NCBI GenBank assembly: GCA_002718375.1
Contig: PBEI01000007.1
Location: forward strand, 36,787-49,038
Source of the DNA: Gammaproteobacteria bacterium
Lineage (GTDB): Bacteria > Pseudomonadota > Gammaproteobacteria > UBA11654
Direction of reading: 5' to 3'
DNA length: 12,252 nucleotides
Shown here: positions 7,010 through 12,252 of the stretch, one piece after another
How the letters are laid out: each line of letters opens with the position of its first letter
Position numbering within the stretch: position 1 is the first letter of the stretch
Notes under the pieces: generated by a model
What the model was told of the DNA's origin: nothing
The model's input: only the letters and a program-made list of their open reading frames with translations
Database searches by the model: none
Position numbers and translations under genes: made by a program

Positions 7010-8605
7010 CTAATCAATGATCTCAAATGCAATCAATGCATTGCCGGGTAATTTACCATACCCTCCATAACCGGAATTGATATAAATCATTTTTTCGGAT
7101 ATCACAGGGCCAGTTGCATCAATGGTTCCTCCATTTGTAGGAATTAGATTGATACTTTGAAATTCTTTTCGTGTATTGAATTCCCAAACCGGTTCTCCAT
7201 TTTTTGTTGATATTGCAAACAAGATCCCATTTAAGTTTCCAGCAAATACAATCTCATTGGTTGATGATATGGCTGCGGAAAAACCTGAGTAACACTCGAA
7301 TGTATCATCAGTACAATTGATTACAGCATCATAACTCCATAATTCATCACCGCTAAATGGATCAAATGCATACACTCCCGACTTACTTTTACCTATTGCT
7401 TTTGGATGATCTCCAATATCTCCGACTGGAACAAATACTCGCTTTCCATCGGACGATAATGACCAATGGACTCCGCCATGCTCTCCCCCCTTTCCTATCC
7501 TTCTTTTCCAAACCATGCTTCCATCGTCTGGATTGATCGCAAAAAGCATTCCCGATTTTTGACCAGCTAATATTAGATCCCCTTTATTTTCGTCTCTAAT
7601 CAATAATGGTGATGCCCCAAAATCGAAGTTTGATCCGACATCAAAGTCGCAATTGATTCCATTCCTCACACAAGAACCATTCCATATATCGTTCTTTTCA
7701 GACTCAAATGACCAAGCCTTTCTTCCACTATTTATGTCTATAGCGATTATAGAATCACTCATCTTTGTTGCAGGTGGGGAGTAGTTTTGTCCAGTCCCAA
7801 TATATAACTTACTTCTCTTTTCATCGATGGTTGCGCTTGACCAAACGGGGACTCCCGAGGGTCCCCACTTCTTTGCATTTGCGTCATTGAAACCAGCCTC
7901 GATTGGTTCATCGACTGTGTAATATTTCCATTTTGTTTCACCAGAAATCTTGTTCATGGCAACTACGCCACCACGAAAAGTGCAGCATTCGTAATTTTCA
8001 TCAATGGCAGCAATAATCTCTACAGATGACAGAGGAACAAAAATATCATTTTCAAATATTGCAATTGAACCAGTAATTGTCGTTAATGGATGTGCATTTG
8101 GCTTTCTGATCCATTTTTCCTCACCCGTTAATGCATCCAAGCGATAAATTCTTCCTTCAAAATCTCCAAAATATAGATCCTTGGGATGGTTTGATTGATT
8201 CAGATCAATTGAAATTGAATTCCTGACTTCTGCTTTTGCTTTATATGTCCACCGTACGCAACCAACTTCAGCATCGAGTGCATAAATTAATCCCGATTGA
8301 GTGCCAAAATAAAGAAATCCACCCGCAATCGAGGGTTGCGATCTAACCTTTTCAGCATCTGGCACTCCAAAAACCCATTTCATTTTTAGATTAGAAATAT
8401 TCTCAAGATTGATCAAACTCACGGATTCATCTTGAAAGCGATTCTGATCAAGAGAGTTTCCCCAGCCTATCCATGTTGGTTGATTTTCAATCGACCGATG
8501 ACTCAAACAAAATCCATCAGAATGTGTTTCAGAAATCAATGGCTCTACTCCCAAAAAATGGAGGATAGCAAATATAAACTTAAACTTATTAAAATCTAGG
8601 TTCAT
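7010..8605 (-). CDS. PQQ-type beta-propeller protein, polyvinyl-alcohol-dehydrogenase-like
   Basis: A 531-residue exported propeller of the quinoprotein alcohol dehydrogenase family, closest in pattern to polyvinyl alcohol dehydrogenases. An N-terminal signal (hydrophobic about 8-20) is followed by GWGNSLDQNRFQ, the usual opening of this group. Blade motifs include YALDAEVGCVRW (108-119), ECCTFRGGVVAM with vicinal cysteines C207-C208 (a vicinal disulfide near PQQ in quinoprotein dehydrogenases), WGPSGVPVWSS, FDFGASP and LAGQKSGMLFAI. No CxxCH haem motif is present, so electrons would go to a separate cytochrome or quinone. ATG at 8605 was chosen; its A is the last base of the apt stop (TGATG), which suggests translational coupling. 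A TTG one codon upstream (8608) is the alternative. PQQ binding is expected from the family, and the substrate is presumably an alcohol. No PQQ synthesis genes are in view. Confidence 0.88.
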   Translation of the reverse strand: MNLDFNKFKFIFAILHFLGVEPLISETHSDGFCLSHRSIENQPTWIGWGNSLDQNRFQDESVSLINLENISNLKMKWVFGVPDAEKVRSQPSIAGGFLYFGTQSGLIYALDAEVGCVRWTYKAKAEVRNSISIDLNQSNHPKDLYFGDFEGRIYRLDALTGEEKWIRKPNAHPLTTITGSIAIFENDIFVPLSSVEIIAAIDENYECCTFRGGVVAMNKISGETKWKYYTVDEPIEAGFNDANAKKWGPSGVPVWSSATIDEKRSKLYIGTGQNYSPPATKMSDSIIAIDINSGRKAWSFESEKNDIWNGSCVRNGINCDFDVGSNFDFGASPLLIRDENKGDLILAGQKSGMLFAINPDDGSMVWKRRIGKGGEHGGVHWSLSSDGKRVFVPVGDIGDHPKAIGKSKSGVYAFDPFSGDELWSYDAVINCTDDTFECYSGFSAAISSTNEIVFAGNLNGILFAISTKNGEPVWEFNTRKEFQSINLIPTNGGTIDATGPVISEKMIYINSGYGGYGKLPGNALIAFEIID

Positions 8606-9147
8606 CAATAACTTACAAGTGTCTCAATTTTATATCCTTGATCAGCAATCAGTTTACTGCCTCCTAAATCTGGCAAATCAATTACAGCAAGAATAAGGAT
8701 GTTTTGTTTTTTTAGATTAAAGTTCTCTGTAAGAAGCTCCGCACAGGCAATGGCTGTTCCACCAGTTGCAACCAAATCATCGACTACAACAACTCTGTCC
8801 GTTTCATTCACAACTGTATTTTTTTGAATTTCAATGGATGTACTGCCATATTCAAGGTCAAAATCTTTTATAAAAGTCTCATTTGGCAGTTTTCCTGGCT
8901 TTCGAGCAAGAATAAATGGCAAAGATAAATCTTTGGCTATCGATCCTGCAAATATAAACCCTCTGCTTTCTATGCTTGCAATTGAAGTGGCATCAAATGA
9001 TTCAGAAATTCTTGTAAGTTCTTCACAGGTTGCAACAAATGCAACGGGTGTTTCGATTAGACTTGTAATATCCCTAAAAGCTATACCATCAATTGGAAAA
9101 TCATTAACAGTCCTGATGTATTGTTTAAGTTTAAACGGGTCACTCAT
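8605..9147 (-). CDS. apt: Adenine phosphoribosyltransferase
   Basis: Salvages adenine to AMP with PRPP in the cytoplasm. The 180 residues match the usual length. FPIDGIAFRDIT (17-28) is the characteristic Apt N-terminal motif. ASIESRGFIFAG (57-68) is the phosphate/adenine-site region, RKPGKLP (82-88) is part of the flexible loop, and VVVVDDLVATGGTA (119-132) is the PRPP-binding motif with its acidic pair D123-D124. The ATG at 9147 has an excellent Shine-Dalgarno (AAGGAG, 8 bases away). The gene sits inside a run of membrane and exported enzymes, 43 bases after the DoxX-like gene, and its stop overlaps the start of the quinoprotein gene by one base. No functional link to those neighbours is evident; it is probably a housekeeping gene sharing the transcript. 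Confidence 0.96.
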   Translation of the reverse strand: MSDPFKLKQYIRTVNDFPIDGIAFRDITSLIETPVAFVATCEELTRISESFDATSIASIESRGFIFAGSIAKDLSLPFILARKPGKLPNETFIKDFDLEYGSTSIEIQKNTVVNETDRVVVVDDLVATGGTAIACAELLTENFNLKKQNILILAVIDLPDLGGSKLIADQGYKIETLVSY

Positions 9148-9155
9148 TTACTAAT

Positions 9156-9161
9156 CTCCTT
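9156..9161 (-). promoter_or_regulatory. Strong Shine-Dalgarno before apt
   Basis: AAGGAG on the minus strand, 8 bases before the apt ATG, is the best ribosome binding site seen in the window. It may let apt be translated independently of its upstream neighbour. Confidence 0.65.
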
Positions 9162-9190
9162 TAAAAAATATGAAACTCAATTACTTCTTA

Positions 9191-9592
9191 TCATTGTTGC
9201 AAGTATTGAGGTCTTGTTACTGAATATGCCCAATATATAAATAGGAATTGCAACGGGAGTCTAAAATAAAGCAGTCCTCTTGATATGTCAGGGAAAGCCT
9301 CTGGTGTAATGGCCATATAGATATTGGCAGGATAAACACAAATCAATAAAGCGACCAATCCCCATCCTGCTATTTTTCTAAGTGGAGCTATCAATACCAT
9401 AATACCGCCCAATATCTCAAAAAAACCACTGATGTAAACTGCTTCCGCATGCAATGGAAAAGCTGGAGGCATAATAGAAAGATAAAACTCAGGATTGATG
9501 AAGTGATCGATGCCAAAATATATAAAAAATACAGCTAGCCCAAACAGGGATAAAATCCTCCACCACTCAGCGGGTAATTTATTCCCAGTCAA
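9191..9592 (-). CDS. DoxX-like integral membrane protein
   Basis: A small protein with four hydrophobic segments, typical of the DoxX family of inner-membrane proteins, some of which are linked to quinone or thiol redox chemistry. The pattern FGIDHFINPEFYLSIMPP after the first helix, then ISGFFEILGG, then YPANIYMA, fits the common DoxX-like subgroup. The start is uncertain. TTG at 9592 is preferred because AAGGA lies 7 bases upstream (9604-9600) and the overlap with the preceding SDR gene is only 14 bases (133 residues). A GTG at 9619 would give 142 residues and a 41-base overlap, without a visible Shine-Dalgarno. The overlap with the Tat lipoprotein SDR suggests coupled translation and possibly shared function at the membrane. 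The role is not known. Confidence 0.83.
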   Translation of the reverse strand: MTGNKLPAEWWRILSLFGLAVFFIYFGIDHFINPEFYLSIMPPAFPLHAEAVYISGFFEILGGIMVLIAPLRKIAGWGLVALLICVYPANIYMAITPEAFPDISRGLLYFRLPLQFLFIYWAYSVTRPQYLQQ

Positions 9593-10601
9593 TGAGATAT
9601 CCTTGGGCCATCTGCTCACTTGTTAACCATAGTTGCTCAGCCATTGGTTTATCAAATAAGAAGTGATCACCAATCACATTAACTACATTACAGTCCTCAA
9701 AAAAGGCGCCGCTTACTTGATTGAGTGATGGATTTGTCGCCACATAAACTTGCGTTGCAGCGCCTTGCTCAGGTGTTTTTGCAATGAGATTACCAAACCA
9801 ATCAAAAGCTTTTCTGAGAAACACCGGTGCATTCCGAGCGATGTTAGTTTGCACTAAGCCTGGATGAAGGGCATTTGAAGTAACATTGGAGCCTCTAAGC
9901 CTGGAAGCAAGCTCTATGGAGAATAAGGCATTCGCCAACTTCGATCGACCATAAGCTTCCCAATAATCAAATTCTCCCTCACCTCTGAGATTATCGAAAT
10001 CTATTCCCACTTTGGGAGCTTGAACATAGGCAGACTTACTGCTCACATGAACAATTCGACTGTCATTAGCCTTTTTCAGCATCGGCATTAACCTATTTAC
10101 CAATATAAAATGACCGAGGTGATTTACTGCAAATATCCTTTCTACACCATTCACTAATTCCAAATCGCCAAATGTATTTATTCCTGCATTGCATACTAAA
10201 ATATCAATGGGATAACCCAGTTTCGTTACTGTATCACTGCACTCAATAATTGAATCAAACTCCGATAACTCAAGGGCCACGGGTGTAGTTTTTCCAGACA
10301 CGCTTGAGCAGGCTTTGCTTGCTTTTTCAAGATTCCTCCCCGTGCCAATCACATGTGCGCCTCTCATTGCTAGAACCCGCATGGTTTCATATCCCAATCC
10401 AGAATTACAACCTGTAACTACAGCTGTTTTTCCTTCTAAATCAAGCCCAAGTGTTACCTCCTCTGCAGTAGATTTTGCCCCAAATGGGCTAACAGGATAG
10501 TTTGTATCAATGCTTACAATAGGCTCATCACTATTATCACAGCCCGCCAATACTGGTATCGTAAGAGCCGTTGTCCCATACAAAAATTCTCGTCTATTCA
10601 T
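9579..10601 (-). CDS. Tat-signal lipoprotein short-chain dehydrogenase (retinol dehydrogenase/WWOX-like)
   Basis: A 340-residue SDR carrying an export signal. NRREFLYG at 2-9 is a twin-arginine motif, and PVLAGC at 16-21 is a lipobox with C21 as the lipidated cysteine, so the mature enzyme should be membrane-anchored outside the cytoplasm. A spacer of about 35 residues leads to a full SDR domain. It has TGCNSGLG at 63-70 for NAD(P), CNAG at 137-140, SSKS with serine near 187-188, and the catalytic YGRSK (Y217, K221). The C-N-S-G form and the LHPGLVQT stretch resemble retinol-dehydrogenase/WWOX-type SDRs acting on hydrophobic alcohols or aldehydes. Tat export would let it carry prebound cofactor. 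It lies 28 bases after the DUF457 gene, with a weak ribosome site. The active site is intact, unlike the second exported SDR at 4799-5620. Confidence 0.88.
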   Translation of the reverse strand: MNRREFLYGTTALTIPVLAGCDNSDEPIVSIDTNYPVSPFGAKSTAEEVTLGLDLEGKTAVVTGCNSGLGYETMRVLAMRGAHVIGTGRNLEKASKACSSVSGKTTPVALELSEFDSIIECSDTVTKLGYPIDILVCNAGINTFGDLELVNGVERIFAVNHLGHFILVNRLMPMLKKANDSRIVHVSSKSAYVQAPKVGIDFDNLRGEGEFDYWEAYGRSKLANALFSIELASRLRGSNVTSNALHPGLVQTNIARNAPVFLRKAFDWFGNLIAKTPEQGAATQVYVATNPSLNQVSGAFFEDCNVVNVIGDHFLFDKPMAEQLWLTSEQMAQGYLIDWE

Positions 10602-10629
10602 CTCGATCTTTTTATTACCTATTTATCAT

Positions 10630-11637
10630 TTAAAAACGTTTACATTGTTTACCGCTTAACATCTCTTTGAATAAGTCTAACTGACTTTGTTCCAAACTCC
10701 GACTTGTCCACCAGATTGCATGCTCATTTTTGCCTCGCCGATCATCAATAACCAGTCCCCACATAGGTGCAATCTGATTAGGGATCATTGAGTAACGAAT
10801 ATCTGTTACAAGCTTTTTCTCTTCGTCATAACCCAAATAGTCCTGTGAAAACCAACGAAATCTCTCAATATCCTTTGTTTGTTGGCTGTCTTTGTCAAGA
10901 CTAGGCAGATGATATTGATAATCAAATATTCTAATGCTTTCTCCCGAACACCAAGTTAACGATTGGGCTGTTCTTATTGCATCGACATAAAAATTTTCTT
11001 CATGTTGATAAATAGATTTCCATAAAATCAGATTTCCAAAGGATGGCTTAAGGGTCAAGCGCTGAGCATTATGTCCTCTTGATTCTGCTAGCTCCATCGC
11101 ACCTGATAAGGTCCTTTCATATTGGACGAATCCTAAAGACAGATAAAAAGTGATCCATCCAATGGCAAAAAAACTAAATATCCTTCTTTTTGTTGTTATT
11201 GCTATTCCTATGAGGACTAAGACTGGTATTGTAAAGACCGGATCAACAATAGATATATTATTCCAAGTAACTCGCTCATTTGAAAAAGGCCAAAAGAGTT
11301 GAGTTCCATAGGAGGTACACGCATCAAGTAATCCATGCGTTGCATATCCTAAGAAACTTGCTATATAGACAGTTTTAAAACTCATTGAACCTCTAGCCAA
11401 AGGAAAAATAAGAAGAGAAACGATCAAGGATCCAAATGGAATAAAGAAAAGTGAGTGAGTGAACTGTCTGTGGTATTCAAGAAATAGAATTGGGTCATTT
11501 GATGAGCGAATCAAAACATCAAGATCAGGTGCCAGGCCTGCAAGAAAACCGATAATTCCAATCCTTAGGATATTTTTCTTATTCGCTGTAGATTGCGCAA
11601 AAGCTGCGCCAACCGTTCCTTGAGATATTGGATCCAT
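10630..11637 (-). CDS. DUF457 / YdjM-like membrane protein (predicted metal-dependent hydrolase)
   Basis: A 335-residue integral membrane protein of the DUF457 (YdjM/YbcI-like) family, annotated as predicted metal-dependent hydrolases although the reaction is unproven. The N-terminus MDPISQGTVGAAF is characteristic. It is followed by GLAPDLDVL (D38, D40), EYHRQFTHSL (H56, H61) and GYATHGLLDACTSYGTQLFWPFSN (H101, D105); together these His and Asp residues form the likely metal site. Hydrophobic segments lie near 24-36, 62-80, 88-103, 131-148 and 153-170. The C-terminal half, about 180-335, is soluble and variable. The ATG at 11637 is the natural start and lacks a clear Shine-Dalgarno. The gene follows the crotonase gene by 23 bases and precedes the Tat SDR by 28, within the long minus-strand run. 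In the family, links to DNA damage or lipids have been suggested, but no role follows from this context. Confidence 0.88.
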   Translation of the reverse strand: MDPISQGTVGAAFAQSTANKKNILRIGIIGFLAGLAPDLDVLIRSSNDPILFLEYHRQFTHSLFFIPFGSLIVSLLIFPLARGSMSFKTVYIASFLGYATHGLLDACTSYGTQLFWPFSNERVTWNNISIVDPVFTIPVLVLIGIAITTKRRIFSFFAIGWITFYLSLGFVQYERTLSGAMELAESRGHNAQRLTLKPSFGNLILWKSIYQHEENFYVDAIRTAQSLTWCSGESIRIFDYQYHLPSLDKDSQQTKDIERFRWFSQDYLGYDEEKKLVTDIRYSMIPNQIAPMWGLVIDDRRGKNEHAIWWTSRSLEQSQLDLFKEMLSGKQCKRF

Positions 11638-11660
11638 ATTGATTCAGTAAATATTTTTAA

Positions 11661-12252
11661 TTATTTATCCTTCCAGTCGGGCTTTCTTTTTTCTATAAAA
11701 GCATCAATGCCCTCTTTTGCATCATCTTTCAGTAAATTATCACTCATGATTTTAGAGGTATGTTTGTACGCTTCTGATAAATCCATCTCTGCTTGAGCAT
11801 AGAAAGCCTTCTTCCCAATTGAAACCGTCATTGATGATTTGCTCGCAATCTTTTCTGCTAATATGCTCACCTCTTCTGAAAGATCTTCCTTCTCAACCAC
11901 ATTATTGATCAAACCTACTTCTTTGGCCTTTTCAGCATTAATGAAATCACCAGTGAGAAGCATTTCCATTGCATTCTTCTTTTGCACATTCCTAGAAAGT
12001 GCAACCATAGGTGTTGAGCAAAAAAGGCCAATATTCACTCCTGGTGTTGCAAATTTAGATTCGGTCGAGGCAATAGCAAGATCACAACTTGCCACCAATT
12101 GACATCCAGCGGCTGTTGCAATGCCGTCTACCTCGGCAATGACTGGCTGTGGTGAATTAACGATTAACTGCATGAGTGTTGAACAATGATCAAAAAGTCT
12201 CCGAAAGAAGGCGTGCCCACTGTCTTTATTTTCTCTTGCAGATGTTATTTCT
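11661..12252 (-). CDS. Enoyl-CoA hydratase/isomerase family protein, ECHDC3-like (N-terminus cut off)
   Basis: A crotonase-fold protein whose 5' end lies beyond the right edge. The frame is open through 12252, reading EITSAREN, then FFRRLFDHCSTLM, before the internal Met at 12173, so that ATG is not the start. About 196 residues are visible, and about 60 are missing compared with the usual 255-265. PQPVIAEVDGIATAAGCQLV and SCDLAIASTES, then FATPGVNIGLFCSTP, are the signature of the ECHDC3-like subgroup, and the end KRKPDWK is typical of it. The crotonase catalytic glutamates are not conserved: GGGCEL is AAGCQL (Gln at 12101-12099), and the second Glu is replaced by Gly (12041-12039) in TPGVN. 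A classical hydratase reaction is therefore doubtful. It is the first visible gene of the minus-strand run, so the promoter lies outside the window. Confidence 0.9.
   Translation of the reverse strand, partial: EITSARENKDSGHAFFRRLFDHCSTLMQLIVNSPQPVIAEVDGIATAAGCQLVASCDLAIASTESKFATPGVNIGLFCSTPMVALSRNVQKKNAMEMLLTGDFINAEKAKEVGLINNVVEKEDLSEEVSILAEKIASKSSMTVSIGKKAFYAQAEMDLSEAYKHTSKIMSDNLLKDDAKEGIDAFIEKRKPDWKDK

Noticed and set aside
8834..9154. 106-codon open frame on the plus strand opposite apt
   Set aside because: It lies entirely antisense to a confidently identified apt gene, lacks domain-like sequence and is best explained as a shadow frame.
11661..12173. Crotonase gene starting at the ATG at 12173
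   Set aside because: The same frame stays open to 12252 and encodes residues typical of the family upstream of that Met, so the gene is cut by the window edge.

Overview
The window looks like a piece of a low-GC, gene-dense genome of a free-living marine gammaproteobacterium. SAR86-like or related oligotrophic clades are a guess. The evidence is the AT-rich composition, very short gaps, overlapping genes, and the gene content: Tat- and Sec-exported redox enzymes, a DUF457 membrane protein and an ECHDC3-type crotonase. No rRNA, tRNA, CRISPR array, insertion sequence or phage gene was seen. No gap reaches 300 bases; the longest, at 2231-2348 (118 bases), is the only clear promoter region.

Left block, minus strand (2230 down to 1): a glutamate dehydrogenase of the GLUD1-like type, a family S51 serine peptidase, and the first 34 codons of a small membrane protein (DUF3429-like) that runs off the left edge. 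Gaps are 23 and 7 bases, so this looks like one operon. It is probably read from an extended -10 promoter at 2261-2291. Its likely theme is amino-acid and peptide nitrogen use.

Middle, plus strand (2349-4793): one large secreted protein. It joins an N-terminal DUF305 domain to an LVIVD-type beta-propeller through a strongly acidic linker. It is transcribed divergently from the dehydrogenase operon and convergently with the next block, with 5 bases between the two stop codons.

Right block, minus strand (12252 down to 4799): eight co-directional genes with gaps of 43 bases or less and two overlaps. In transcription order they are a crotonase-fold protein (cut by the right edge), a DUF457 membrane protein, a Tat-signal lipoprotein SDR, a DoxX-like membrane protein, adenine phosphoribosyltransferase (apt), a PVA-dehydrogenase-like quinoprotein propeller without cytochrome domain, a Tat-signal MalY/PatB-type PLP enzyme, and a Sec-signal SDR that lacks the catalytic tyrosine. 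Five proteins in the window carry export signals, and four of these are enzyme families normally found in the cytoplasm or tied to periplasmic respiration. This suggests a periplasmic or membrane-attached oxidation module, with apt as a housekeeping gene caught in the transcript. The shared pathway is inference; the substrate cannot be read from sequence.

The most unusual points are the DUF305-propeller fusion with histidines that may form a metal site, the exported SDR with Leu in place of the catalytic Tyr, the Tat-exported PLP enzyme, and the Tat lipoprotein SDR.
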